A stretch of DNA of 39,839 nt. Origin: a candidate division WWE3 bacterium (lineage in GTDB: Bacteria; Patescibacteriota; WWE3; UBA101185; UBA10185). The stretch lies in NCBI GenBank assembly GCA_945897985.1, contig CAMDGN010000004.1, positions 1-39,839 of the forward strand. Direction: 5' to 3'. This document shows, one piece after another, positions 14,653 through 23,120 of this stretch. A program made the translations under genes and the position numbers. A model generated the notes under the pieces. The model saw only the letters and a program-made list of their open reading frames with translations. It made no database searches and was not told where the DNA came from. Each line of letters starts with the position of its first letter. The stretch's first letter is position 1.

Positions 14653-16053
14653 ATGATTAAAAATCTGAAATTTTATTTATTTATGGTATTTATTCTAGGG
14701 CTGTCATCAGCAGGGCTTGCAGTTACACCAGTTTCAAACTATTACGAAAACACAGTTGCTACAAATGTTTGTGAAGGTGACTCAAATATTATTAAAGCAG
14801 GATGCTCTGTTGCTGTAGGACAAGTTGTTAGAGTAACTCCAGGAATTTTAACCGGGGTTACTATAGATAAAATGGGGTCTTGTTTTGAAAAATACAAAAC
14901 AACAAATCTCGGAACCGCTAGCGCAATTATCGATCTAAACGACCCATGTAATCAAATTGCAATGTTTAACCCAGAAATGAAAAAAGAAAACTATGCCTAC
15001 ATCCAACCAAATGATGAAGAAATAACAAAACAAAGTAGGGGTGGTTTCACAGCTTTCACAACTCAGATGGAAATTTTTGGTAAGAATGCAACATCAGGAA
15101 AAATGCTGATGGATAGAGAATATTATGCTGCAAAAACTTTCAAAGAGGTGCCAATCTTGGGAACAGCTCTTGCAGCAACTACACCATCAACTGGTGTGGA
15201 TAGAATTAAAGACTTTATTTATAACGTTTGGCAATTATCCAGAAACATAGCTTACCTAGTACTGCTGTTAACAGCCCTTGGTCTTGGAATCTATATTATG
15301 GGAGGATTCACAGATAAAGATGGAAAAATTAAATTAACAGTTGAAAGAGCAATACCTAGAGTAGTTATTGCTGTTGTATTAATATCAAGTTCCTACTGGA
15401 TTGGAGAACTTGTACTTACATCCTTACTTGGTCAAGGATTAATCCAAGGTTTTGCGGCATTCCTTTCCCAAGCCATATTCACATCATCAGCTATTTCTAC
15501 AAATCCTTTAGAGTCTCAGTTCTGGTTAGGGTTCCCTGCTTCGATTATAGTTATGGCAGTTGTTTCAGTACTTCTGGGTACGATCAGTTCAGGCGGTTCA
15601 TTAATTGTAGTCATTGTATTTGCAATTGCTGCAGCTGTATGGAGAATATTTGTCGTCAACTTCTTAATCCTAAAAAATATTTTTGATTTAATGGTCTATA
15701 TAATTTACTCACCATTCATAATTGTTGGAGGTGTATCCCCATCAGATAATAATGGAGAAGCTTTTAGAAATTACGGAGCTAAGATGCTCAAGTTTATCAC
15801 TGTTGGATTTATGTTGAATCTTATAAACTACGGATCTAAAGCACTACTTGCTTACTCAGTTCTACAAGATACAGTCGGTGATGATGCAAAGATCTTTGGG
15901 GGTTTTGGATCACTTTATGGAAACGGAGGCCTTTCTTATGCGATTGTTTATATTATTGGACTGGTCGCTTACATATATATTCTGTACCTTGCGGATAAGG
16001 TAGAAGAAACTGCTGAAAAATTTGTTAAAAACTTAACCGGTATAGGTAAGTAA
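14653..16053 (+). CDS. VirB6/TrbL-like polytopic channel protein
   Basis: This 466-aa protein has a signal peptide or first helix (FYLFMVFILGLSSAGLAV) and an exposed segment of about 160 residues with four Cys. At least six transmembrane helices follow from about residue 185 (IAYLVLLLTALGLGIYIMGG, VVIAVVLISSSYWIGELVL, SIIVMAVVSVLLGTISSG, a helix ending FVVNFLILKN, MVYIIYSPFIIVGGV, AIVYIIGLVAYIYILYLAD). This layout and its place before PrgI and VirB4 match the VirB6/TrbL inner-membrane component of type IV secretion systems. The sequence itself is too divergent for a symbol. The cytoplasmic end carries a short charged helix (KVEETAEKFVK). Confidence 0.8.
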   Translation: MIKNLKFYLFMVFILGLSSAGLAVTPVSNYYENTVATNVCEGDSNIIKAGCSVAVGQVVRVTPGILTGVTIDKMGSCFEKYKTTNLGTASAIIDLNDPCNQIAMFNPEMKKENYAYIQPNDEEITKQSRGGFTAFTTQMEIFGKNATSGKMLMDREYYAAKTFKEVPILGTALAATTPSTGVDRIKDFIYNVWQLSRNIAYLVLLLTALGLGIYIMGGFTDKDGKIKLTVERAIPRVVIAVVLISSSYWIGELVLTSLLGQGLIQGFAAFLSQAIFTSSAISTNPLESQFWLGFPASIIVMAVVSVLLGTISSGGSLIVVIVFAIAAAVWRIFVVNFLILKNIFDLMVYIIYSPFIIVGGVSPSDNNGEAFRNYGAKMLKFITVGFMLNLINYGSKALLAYSVLQDTVGDDAKIFGGFGSLYGNGGLSYAIVYIIGLVAYIYILYLADKVEETAEKFVKNLTGIGK

Positions 16054-16106
16054 CACACAAAAAGTGATTAAACTAGATATTTAATCCTAAATTAATTTAA
16101 ATAAGT

Positions 16107-16112
16107 TAGAAT
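16107..16112 (+). promoter_or_regulatory. -10 element TAGAAT, leaderless spacing
   Basis: TAGAAT ends 6 nt before the ATG at 16119. It would give the PrgI-TraC-VirB4 trio its own leaderless transcript. Confidence 0.45.
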
Positions 16113-16118
16113 AAATGT

Positions 16119-17456
16119 ATGAACGAAGCCCAGATTTCAAAGCAACATCCTATTCCCCAAAACTTTATGGATGTCGAATTTAAAATCGTAGGAGATTTCA
16201 CTGTTAGACAGTTCACATATCTCTGCGCTACAGGTTTCCCAATGTATTTATTGTTCCAGTCCCCAATCCAAGGCTTCATTAAGTCTGTTCTTCTAATAGT
16301 GCTAGGACTTTTAGGTTTTCTGCTAGTTTTTGTACCAATTGACGACCGGGGAATGGATGTTTGGATTGTTAATTTTTTTAGAGCAATATACGCAAATAAC
16401 AGAAGAGTTTGGAGAAAAACCCCTTTTGTACCTAAATCACTATCAATGGATGCAATCAAACTTGTTCAAGGTGAGATGATTACACTAGCTCCCACTGCTT
16501 CTAGAAGAAAGTTAGAAAATTACCTTAAAGGAATTAAATCAGAAGAGGTTGATGAATTTGACTTTAACTTTAGTCAATTTAAATACTCATTTATTGAACC
16601 AACTATTACAACTGAAACTTCTATTCAATCCTCTGCCTATGAGGCAGAACCTTCGTTCACCTCGACAATCATTTCAACACCACAGGTTCCAGATGAAAAC
16701 CAGGTAATCAAAGAAGAATTAAAAGAAGAAATAAAAGTTACAGAACCAGCAGCTGTTCAAGAAGTTGTTCTCAGAGCTCCTATACTAACCCCAAGTATCC
16801 CTGCCCCAAAAACAGCGACACCAGTTTTCCAAATACCAAAGAGAATTATCCCTGACTTTAAAAAAATTATTCCAACTAGAATTCAAGAAATTGTTAAACC
16901 AAAAGCTATAGTATCTATTGATGTACATGAAAATTTTAGAACTTCAGAAGCAGGAATACCTGGAAGAAAATTTGTTAGCTTCTCAAAACCAGAACAAGAA
17001 TTAATCCTACCCGTTAGAGGAGAAAGGATAATAAATATTGTAGGAAACAACCAATCACAACAATCAAGAAAAGATATTAGTTCTATTACCAGAGAGTTAC
17101 GAACTTTAGTTAGAGAAATTAAAACTGAAATACCTTCTCAAGAAGAAGAAAGTTTCTCTAATCAGTCAACTACTTCAAATACAGAAGTATCGCCAAATTT
17201 TATCACCGGAATTGTTTTTGATTCCGAAAATAATTCTCTTTCAAACGCAACACTAGCTTTACTAGACGAAAATAATAATGAATTAAAATATTCGCGAACT
17301 GATAATTCAGGTAGATTTATTTTCAAAGGAACTGATACTGGAAAATGTAAAATTAAAATTTTAAACCAAGAAATTTTTGGCCTTAATTTTGATATAATAA
17401 ATTTAAATATTGAGAGATACCCCTATCCTCTTATTCAAATTATTGGAAAAAAATAA
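16119..17456 (+). CDS. PrgI-family (VirB3-like) protein with long C-terminal extension
   Basis: The first ~110 residues carry the PrgI signature (KQHPIPQNFMDVEFKIVGDF, TVRQFTYL). Two membrane helices follow (about 36-52 and 54-72) and a KTPFVPKSL end. PrgI proteins are the VirB3 counterpart and partner VirB4. Most PrgI proteins end near residue 120, but this one runs to 445. It has a low-complexity Pro/Thr/Glu-rich linker (about 150-340) and a C-terminal carboxypeptidase-regulatory/Cna-B-like beta sandwich (ITGIVFDSENNSLSNATLAL, YSRTDNSGRFIFKGTDTGKC). The next gene starts directly after its stop codon. The extension could bind another component or project through the wall; its topology cannot be decided by eye. 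Confidence 0.86.
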   Translation: MNEAQISKQHPIPQNFMDVEFKIVGDFTVRQFTYLCATGFPMYLLFQSPIQGFIKSVLLIVLGLLGFLLVFVPIDDRGMDVWIVNFFRAIYANNRRVWRKTPFVPKSLSMDAIKLVQGEMITLAPTASRRKLENYLKGIKSEEVDEFDFNFSQFKYSFIEPTITTETSIQSSAYEAEPSFTSTIISTPQVPDENQVIKEELKEEIKVTEPAAVQEVVLRAPILTPSIPAPKTATPVFQIPKRIIPDFKKIIPTRIQEIVKPKAIVSIDVHENFRTSEAGIPGRKFVSFSKPEQELILPVRGERIINIVGNNQSQQSRKDISSITRELRTLVREIKTEIPSQEEESFSNQSTTSNTEVSPNFITGIVFDSENNSLSNATLALLDENNNELKYSRTDNSGRFIFKGTDTGKCKIKILNQEIFGLNFDIINLNIERYPYPLIQIIGKK

Positions 17457-18152
17457 ATGGCAACAAATAACTACGCAACAACTCAAGACTTTCTAGATAT
17501 TTTAGAAGTTAAAAACGATATGGTTATTTTGAAAAATGGAAAAGTTTCAGCTGTATTACAACTCAATTCTATTAACTTTGAATTACTTTCAGCCAGAGAA
17601 CAAGATTCAGTTATCTCTGCATTTGCCGGAATTCTAAACTCACTCAACTTCCCACTCCAAGTTGTAGTTAAATCTAGGGCTATGAACATTGAAAAATATA
17701 TTAATAAATTACAAAAAATAGAAACTAAAATCACTGACCCATTACTTAAAAAACAAGCTGTAGCTTATCGAAACTTTGTTTCCAATACAATTGTTGTAAA
17801 TAAAGTCCTTGATAAGAAATTTTACTTGGTAGTTCCTTCAGGATATTCAGAATACGAAAATCTTGGATCAGGTCCTTTTGAATTCTTCTCAAGACTATTA
17901 GGAAATCAAAATAAAAGAGCAACTTATGTTGATATTGATGGAGCTATTCAAAGAGCAAGAGCGGATTTAACTCCAAAAATTGATACACTAGTTAGAGAAT
18001 TTGAAAAAATCCATATCAATTGTAGAAAACTTGGAACTGAAGAACTGATAAAACTTTATTACGAGTGCTTTAAAGAAGGTGTTGAGAAATCAAGATTAAG
18101 TACCAATTTCGAAGACTATAAAACACCAATAGTGCAACCAGCAACTTTATGA
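17457..18152 (+). CDS. TraC-like / VirB4 N-domain-like protein
   Basis: This 231-aa soluble protein lacks a signal peptide and ATPase motifs. Its sequence (QDFLDILEVKNDMVILKNGK, then VLQLNSINFELLSAREQDSV and FPLQVVVKSRAMNIEKY) matches the N-terminal TraC-like domain usually fused to VirB4/TraC ATPases. It sits directly after the PrgI stop codon and overlaps the VirB4 start by 4 nt (ATGA), so the two are translationally coupled. It probably binds the membrane components beside VirB4. VirB4 downstream retains its own N-domain, so this is a separate paralogous domain and not merely a split gene. Confidence 0.82.
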   Translation: MATNNYATTQDFLDILEVKNDMVILKNGKVSAVLQLNSINFELLSAREQDSVISAFAGILNSLNFPLQVVVKSRAMNIEKYINKLQKIETKITDPLLKKQAVAYRNFVSNTIVVNKVLDKKFYLVVPSGYSEYENLGSGPFEFFSRLLGNQNKRATYVDIDGAIQRARADLTPKIDTLVREFEKIHINCRKLGTEELIKLYYECFKEGVEKSRLSTNFEDYKTPIVQPATL

Positions 18153-20080
18153 ATTTACTAGACAACTTGATGGGGAAAAAAGAAGAACCAAAGGTAGTTT
18201 CTGCCTCAGAGCAGGCTGCTTTAGATTTAGCAAAAGGAATGATTGATATCCAAGACGCAATAGCTCCAGGAGCTATTGAAGTGGATTTCTCATACATCAT
18301 TGTTGACGGTTGGTATTACAGAACTTTATTTATCTCGGGATACCCTAGATTTGTAGGAGCTAACTGGCTTTCATCAATAATTAACTTCGAACATTCTCTT
18401 GATATCTCAATGTTCTACTACCCTATCAAATCAAAAGATATATTAGATGACCTTAGGAAAAAAATTACAGAACTGGAAACACAAAGATCAATCGACAAAG
18501 AAGCAGGTAAAATTCCAGATGCTGCTGTCGAAGCTGCACTTTCTGACGCCCAAAGTCTACAAGACCAACTTGTTAAAGGCGTTGAAAAATTCTTCCAACT
18601 TTCATTTTACTTGACTATCCCGGCTCAATCTTTGGAAGAATTAAACTATGTGACAGCTGACTTAATGCAAAGTTTAGCTACGCTACTTCTAATACCTAAA
18701 GTTGCTTCATTGCAAATGGAGGATGCTTTTGCTTCATGTATTCCACAAGGTCTAGATAAATTAATGATTACTAGAAACATGGATACTACAAGTATTGCTA
18801 CTACATTCCCATTTACCTCATCAATGCTTTCATCAGAAGATGGAATTATGTACGGAATCAATAAACTAAATAACTCCTTAGTTATTTTTGATAGATTCTC
18901 AATGCCAAATTCAAACTCAGTAGTGTTTGCAACATCAGGTTCTGGTAAATCATACATGGTAAAACTTGAGGCATTAAGATACCTTGTCCAAGGTGTGGAG
19001 GTTATGATTATTGACCCTGAATCAGAGTATAAAGCTCTCTGTGACGTAGTTGGAGGTAACTTCATATCATTCTCATCCAAGTCACCTAATAAATTAAATC
19101 CATTTGATTTATCTCTAAGTATTGAAGAAAATGAAGATGTTTTAGATTCAAAAATCACAATTCTTCACGCCATGATTAAACTTATGGTCGGAGAACTATC
19201 ACCTACAGAAGAAGCTGTTTTAGATAGAGCTCTAACTGAAACATACCGAATTAAAGGAATCACAAAGGACCCTGAAACTCAAGTCAGAAATGAACCCCCT
19301 CTTATGGAAGATCTATATAAAATCCTGCAGGGATCAAACGAGCCTGAAGCAAAACTTCTAACAGACAAATTAGAGAGATATGTAAAAGGATCCCTAGGAG
19401 GAATCTTCAATGCGCAATCTAATGTCAGAATCGACTCTAAGATGACTGTATTCTCAGTTCAAAACCTAGAGGATGTTCTAAAACCGCTGGCCTTCTTCTT
19501 AATTCTTGATTTTATTTGGACTAAGGTTAAAAAAGATTTAAAAAAGAGAATTTTAATTGTGGAAGAGGCTTGGTACTTAATGCAAAGGGAAGACTCTGCT
19601 AAATTCCTATATGGTCTTGTTAAAAGAGCTAGAAAATACTTTTTAGGAGTAACTTGTATCACCCAAGACGTAGATGACTTCTTAAGAACACCTCAAGGCC
19701 TTGCAGTTATAACAAACTCAGCAATTGTTATTTTATTTAAACAAGTTGACGCTTCAATTGATAATGTAGGGAAAGTATTTAACCTATCAGAAGGTGAGAA
19801 GAGAAAACTCCTTTCAGCTGGTGTGGGGGAAGGAATATTTTTTGCTGGAAGAAACCATGTATGGATTCAAGTGAAGGCTTCTGAAGAAGAACATATAATG
19901 ATTACAACCAACCCAGAGGAAATTACAAGAAGAACTCAACCAGCCCCTACTGAAACCGCTAAAATTACTTTAGATCCAGCACCTACTCTAGCCCCCCAAC
20001 CAACCCAAAACCCAAGCGACAGCTTTAGACTTACAGCCCAAAATTTTGGGCAAGTTACAACAGAGCAACCAAAACTTTAA
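18149..20080 (+). CDS. VirB4/TraC-type secretion ATPase
   Basis: This 643-aa protein has an N-terminal CagE/TrbE/VirB4 domain (about 1-220, IIVDGWYYRTLFISGYPRFV and FFQLSFYLTIPAQ). The RecA-like ATPase has Walker A ATSGSGKS at 261-268, and Walker B with following acidic residues at about 468-473 (LIVEEAWYLM). The later GEGIFFAGRNHVWIQVKASE phrase is typical of VirB4. It powers pilus assembly or substrate transfer at the inner membrane. It is the best-conserved member of the locus and anchors the T4SS call. The last 45 residues are Pro/Thr-rich. No VirD4 coupling ATPase or relaxase is in the window. Confidence 0.95.
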   Translation: MNLLDNLMGKKEEPKVVSASEQAALDLAKGMIDIQDAIAPGAIEVDFSYIIVDGWYYRTLFISGYPRFVGANWLSSIINFEHSLDISMFYYPIKSKDILDDLRKKITELETQRSIDKEAGKIPDAAVEAALSDAQSLQDQLVKGVEKFFQLSFYLTIPAQSLEELNYVTADLMQSLATLLLIPKVASLQMEDAFASCIPQGLDKLMITRNMDTTSIATTFPFTSSMLSSEDGIMYGINKLNNSLVIFDRFSMPNSNSVVFATSGSGKSYMVKLEALRYLVQGVEVMIIDPESEYKALCDVVGGNFISFSSKSPNKLNPFDLSLSIEENEDVLDSKITILHAMIKLMVGELSPTEEAVLDRALTETYRIKGITKDPETQVRNEPPLMEDLYKILQGSNEPEAKLLTDKLERYVKGSLGGIFNAQSNVRIDSKMTVFSVQNLEDVLKPLAFFLILDFIWTKVKKDLKKRILIVEEAWYLMQREDSAKFLYGLVKRARKYFLGVTCITQDVDDFLRTPQGLAVITNSAIVILFKQVDASIDNVGKVFNLSEGEKRKLLSAGVGEGIFFAGRNHVWIQVKASEEEHIMITTNPEEITRRTQPAPTETAKITLDPAPTLAPQPTQNPSDSFRLTAQNFGQVTTEQPKL

Positions 20081-20087
20081 AGTTTTG
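20070..20087. terminator. 18-bp perfect palindrome between convergent virB4 and dnaN
   Basis: CAAAACTTTAAAGTTTTG overlaps the virB4 stop codon and ends 3 nt before the dnaN stop. The hairpin is AT-rich and weak, but it is the only candidate terminator between these convergent genes and could act in both directions. Confidence 0.4.
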
Positions 20088-20090
20088 AAA

Positions 20091-21200
20091 TTAAATTTTC
20101 ATTGGCATGATTATATGAATAAAGTTCTCTAAAGAGTCACTTTTAAAAACAGCTGGGGTTACACCACCATTTGACTCAATCAATAAGTCTTCAGTTTTAA
20201 TATTATTAAGAAAATCGGATAAGTATTTTGAATTAAAGGAAAGAGTTAAAGGACCTCCTGAAACAATACCTTCGAACTCAGAAACGTGTTCTCCTGAGTC
20301 CTGAGTATTTGAGTAAACTCTTATAATACCTTCTTCTGAAAATTCTATTTTTACAGGAGAATTAGCTTCTTTAGAAAATACGTTTGTTAACTTAACTGCA
20401 TTTAATAGTTCGGCAGATTTTAACTCCGCTCTAAACGTATTTGATGAAGGGATAATTCTCTTATAATCTGGGAAATTTCCATCAATAACTCTAATAGCAA
20501 CCGAAGTATCCCCTGATTGAAAAAATAATAAGTTATCAGATTGGTTATAAACTACTGAAATAAGGTTCTCAGCACTTGAAAATATCTTTGATACATCAAG
20601 TAATGTCTTTGTAGGAGCCACAACAGTGAATTCTTTAAATTCCCCTTCCAAAGGTAGTGATTTTTCAGAAAGTCTGAAACCATCAGTTGTTACAAAATCC
20701 AATTTATTGTTTGAAAAGTTGATTAAAGTTCCAGTTAAAACAGGCCTTGTTACATCCGGAGAACTTGAAAAATGGGTATGAGAAACTAGATTTGACAATA
20801 TTTTAGGGCTAATTTGAATATAACTACTGGATTCTTTTACATAAGGAATTTCAGGAAACTCTATGGAGGACATTCCGTTAAATTTAGCTTTAGATTTAGG
20901 AAAAGATGTTAGGTTTAAAATATTCTTGTCAGAGCTGATTAGTAATTTTCCAGAATCTAAGTTGGATACAAACTCGTGTAACATTTTGGCAGGAACAGTT
21001 ATAGACCCTTCCTCTTGAACTGAGGCCCCTAAAATAACACTTATTACAGTATCCAAATTAGTAGCAGTTAATTTTATCTTTCCGCTCTCAGCTGTTATTA
21101 AAACATTTGAAAGTACAGGAAGAGAACCCTTTACCGGAACTGCTCTAACAACAGTTCCAAGACCTTTATTTAAGTATTCTTGTAAGCACTCAAAAATCAT
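20091..21200 (-). CDS. dnaN: DNA polymerase III beta subunit (sliding clamp)
   Basis: This 369-aa protein is the length of a bacterial beta clamp, made of three similar domains. Recognisable phrases are LPVLSNVLITAESGKIKLTA in domain 1, FVTTDGFRLSEKSLPL in domain 2, FPDYKRIIPSSN in domain 3, and the C-terminal MPMKI, close to the usual MPMRI/L end. The clamp encircles DNA and tethers the polymerase. Its start overlaps the yidC stop by 4 nt (ATGA). It is thus the last gene of the rpmH-rnpA-yidD-yidC run and not part of a dnaA-dnaN operon. Confidence 0.96.
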   Translation of the reverse strand: MIFECLQEYLNKGLGTVVRAVPVKGSLPVLSNVLITAESGKIKLTATNLDTVISVILGASVQEEGSITVPAKMLHEFVSNLDSGKLLISSDKNILNLTSFPKSKAKFNGMSSIEFPEIPYVKESSSYIQISPKILSNLVSHTHFSSSPDVTRPVLTGTLINFSNNKLDFVTTDGFRLSEKSLPLEGEFKEFTVVAPTKTLLDVSKIFSSAENLISVVYNQSDNLLFFQSGDTSVAIRVIDGNFPDYKRIIPSSNTFRAELKSAELLNAVKLTNVFSKEANSPVKIEFSEEGIIRVYSNTQDSGEHVSEFEGIVSGGPLTLSFNSKYLSDFLNNIKTEDLLIESNGGVTPAVFKSDSLENFIHIIMPMKI

Positions 21201-21973
21201 CGATTAAGCTTCTTTTTAGCCAAGTTTATATATGGTATCAATCCGCCCCAGCTTCCTAACATAAAATATTGTTGGAATACTCCAAATAGAGATGATACAA
21301 AGATATATAAAGTAAGGGCAGATGGTAATGAGAGTGCAACCATAAAGGTCATAACAGGTGCAATAATTGTCATTTGTTGTTGCATTGAGTAAGCCATATC
21401 CTCCATATCGCTTGAACCCTTCTTAGCCGCTTTTTCTGCTTCAGTTAATTCAGGAAGCATCATAGCGGAGGATATTAAAGTAGCTATACCTGTAATTAGA
21501 GGAAGAATATAAGTTGCATCAGGCTTAGACATATCTAAAAACCAAAACATAGTGTTTGTTTTTAGTCCTTCCGAAAATTTTAAGAAATCAAAATAGAAGT
21601 TAGAGTTTAAATCAGAAAGTAGTTGGGCTGTAGAGAAATTCTGTACTACTTGATAAAGACCAATTAGGACAAAAATCATCACAACTTGAGATAGACATCC
21701 GGACGTAGGATTTATACCGTGCTCTTTAAACAATTTCATTTGTTCTTCCGCAAACTTCTGCTTATCAGTCTTGTATTTCTCTTTTAGCTTATCTAACTGA
21801 GGTTTGATATCTTTCTGCTTCTTCATGTTTTTGTAAGTAGGTATTACGAAAGGGATAAGAATTAATTTAATAAAAATTGTAAGAATAATAATTGACCAAC
21901 CAAGATTTGAGGTTAGTTTGTAAAATAAAGCTAAAATATTTAAAATTGGGTGTACTAGTAATGTATCTAACAT
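21197..21973 (-). CDS. yidC: membrane protein insertase YidC/Oxa1
   Basis: This 258-aa protein has the conserved YidC core: GWSIIILTIFIKLILIPFVI with the hydrophilic-groove arginine replaced by lysine in the K-L-I-L-I-P phrase. The cytoplasmic hairpin is KKQKDIKPQLDKLKEKYK. FKEHGINPTSGCLSQVVMIF follows, then three more helices. It lacks the large periplasmic domain of proteobacterial YidC, and I see no lipobox, so it is the short form. It inserts membrane proteins with or without Sec. It lies between yidD and dnaN, overlapping dnaN by 4 nt. Confidence 0.95.
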   Translation of the reverse strand: MLDTLLVHPILNILALFYKLTSNLGWSIIILTIFIKLILIPFVIPTYKNMKKQKDIKPQLDKLKEKYKTDKQKFAEEQMKLFKEHGINPTSGCLSQVVMIFVLIGLYQVVQNFSTAQLLSDLNSNFYFDFLKFSEGLKTNTMFWFLDMSKPDATYILPLITGIATLISSAMMLPELTEAEKAAKKGSSDMEDMAYSMQQQMTIIAPVMTFMVALSLPSALTLYIFVSSLFGVFQQYFMLGSWGGLIPYINLAKKKLNR

Positions 21974-21981
21974 AAGTCTAA

Positions 21982-22203
21982 TTATCTTTCTGGTACGGGA
22001 TCGTAACCACCTTTACTAAACGGATTACATCTAATTATACGGTAAGTTGCTAAATATAGGCCCTTTACTACACCGAATTTCTCTAACGCTTCAATTGAAT
22101 ATCTTGAACAAGATGGTTCAAAAATGCAAATTTTAATACCAAAATTTCCAGGTGATAAATATTTTTTATAAAACTTTATCGGTAAGATTAGTAACTTTTT
22201 CAT
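21982..22203 (-). CDS. yidD: membrane protein insertion efficiency factor YidD
   Basis: The 73-aa protein carries the YidD signature: [12 protein letters not shown], then [37 protein letters not shown] and DPVP at the end. Two or three conserved cysteines are present. The N-terminal amphipathic helix associates with the membrane, where YidD assists YidC-dependent insertion. It lies between rnpA and yidC with 8-9 nt gaps, the usual bacterial order. Confidence 0.95.
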   Translation of the reverse strand: MKKLLILPIKFYKKYLSPGNFGIKICIFEPSCSRYSIEALEKFGVVKGLYLATYRIIRCNPFSKGGYDPVPER

Positions 22204-22212
22204 CCTATGATT

Positions 22213-22548
22213 TTATGCCTTTATTTCATTAATTAAAGTATTAAATTCTTTTAATAATAGGGAATAAGGGCTATTTAAAATTTTAGTTTTTGGAAAAATA
22301 ATCGCCAAGGTACCTTTAGGAAAATTAGAAAGATTTTCTCTGGTTAAGGCTCTAGATAATCTCTTAATTCTATTCCTATCTGAAGCCTTAGGGGAGTATT
22401 TCTTAGCAATTGTAAAACTAAATTTGGAGTCTTTATTTGAATCAATAATAAATAAAATGCTAAAGAAACTGTTAGAAATCTTCTTACCAAATTTTTTAAT
22501 TTGATAAAACTCAGATGGAGTAGTAATTCTGTTCTCTATAGAAAGCAT
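22213..22548 (-). CDS. rnpA: ribonuclease P protein component
   Basis: This 111-aa protein has the RnpA fold signature: the FSFTIAKKYSPKASDRNRIK stretch, in which RNRIKR is the conserved RNR motif contacting RNase P RNA, preceded by the N-terminal strand phase. It forms the holoenzyme with RNase P RNA (not found in this window) and trims tRNA and tmRNA 5' ends. Positioned after rpmH and before yidD as in most bacteria. Its length is normal. Confidence 0.94.
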   Translation of the reverse strand: MLSIENRITTPSEFYQIKKFGKKISNSFFSILFIIDSNKDSKFSFTIAKKYSPKASDRNRIKRLSRALTRENLSNFPKGTLAIIFPKTKILNSPYSLLLKEFNTLINEIKA

Positions 22549-22562
22549 TTATAAATAAGAGT

Positions 22563-22715
22563 TTACTTTTTGAAAAGAGCTCTAGCAAGAACTTTTCGTC
22601 CTTTAGCTATTCTTCTCTTCAATACGTTTCTTCCTCCAACTGTAAGCATTCTTTGAAAGAATCCGTGTTTCTTAACTCTTTTTCTCTTTTTTGGTTGCCA
22701 AACTCTTTTAACCAT
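22563..22715 (-). CDS. rpmH: 50S ribosomal protein L34
   Basis: A 50-residue basic protein reading [20 protein letters not shown] from the ATG at 22715, and ending [14 protein letters not shown] before TAA. It matches L34 (usual pattern: T-x-Q-P-K-x-R-K-R, then HGFxxRM, GGRxVLxxRRxKGR). The start is supported by this alignment. It opens the rnpA-yidD-yidC-dnaN run and diverges from a small plus-strand gene across a gap of about 100 nt. Confidence 0.96.
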   Translation of the reverse strand: MVKRVWQPKKRKRVKKHGFFQRMLTVGGRNVLKRRIAKGRKVLARALFKK

Positions 22716-22737
22716 ATATTGTGGAATATACCTTAAT

Positions 22738-22767
22738 TTGAGGGATTAGTCAATTGAGTGGTATAAT
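22738..22767 (+). promoter_or_regulatory. strong sigma-70-like promoter of the 93-aa gene
   Basis: A -35 TTGAGG (22738-22743), an 18-bp spacer, and an extended -10 TGG-TATAAT (TATAAT at 22762-22767). The transcript would have a leader of about 50 nt containing a small GCTCA-GTGT-TGAGC hairpin (22775-22788) and a GGAGG ribosome binding site. This is the most complete promoter in the window. Confidence 0.7.
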
Positions 22768-22823
22768 TTTTATCGCTCAGTGTTGAGCCGTAGACTAAAG
22801 GAATATTTAAGGAGGAAGAGAAA

Positions 22824-23105
22824 GTGAGTCCGAGAATGAAGGGAGTAGAAGCGTGTTTTTTGGGGACGGAAGAGGACAACGCGGACCTTCTCAAGTCAAT
22901 CAAATGGGTAGCTAACCCGGAGCTTGAGTTCTTTAGGGAAAAAAAGACCGAAGAGGTCATAGCTATTGTTCGTGGAAATGCGGAGGTTGGTGGCAACCGA
23001 GTATACCGGGTACAGGATGTAAGATTAATCCAGGTATTAAGACTTTACGCTGAAGCGTCTAAATCCTGGATAACCTTTTACAAAAAGAAGCTTGGCAGTA
23101 AGTAA
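22824..23105 (+). CDS. orphan 93-aa protein of unusual base composition
   Basis: Start GTG at 22824, 8 nt after AAGGAGG; an ATG four codons later is the alternative. By hand count the gene is about 45% G+C, well above the AT-rich genes around it. The protein is soluble, helical and charged, with phrases such as LLKSIKWVANPELEFFREKK and VRLIQVLRLYAEASKSW. There is no signal peptide or known motif. It has its own strong promoter and a 14-bp terminator, so it is a monocistronic, probably well-expressed unit between rpmH and dnaA. The opposite-strand reading frame lacks these signals. Function is unknown; the composition suggests transfer or strong codon selection. Confidence 0.75.
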   Translation: MSPRMKGVEACFLGTEEDNADLLKSIKWVANPELEFFREKKTEEVIAIVRGNAEVGGNRVYRVQDVRLIQVLRLYAEASKSWITFYKKKLGSK

Positions 23106-23120
23106 GGAATTGGGAGAGAT

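Noticed and set aside
18646-19158. 170-aa minus-strand frame inside virB4
   Set aside because: Shadow of the conserved ATPase coding sequence, including Walker A.
22733-22996. Minus-strand 87-aa reading frame opposite the 93-aa gene
   Set aside because: Promoter, SD and terminator all point to the plus strand.
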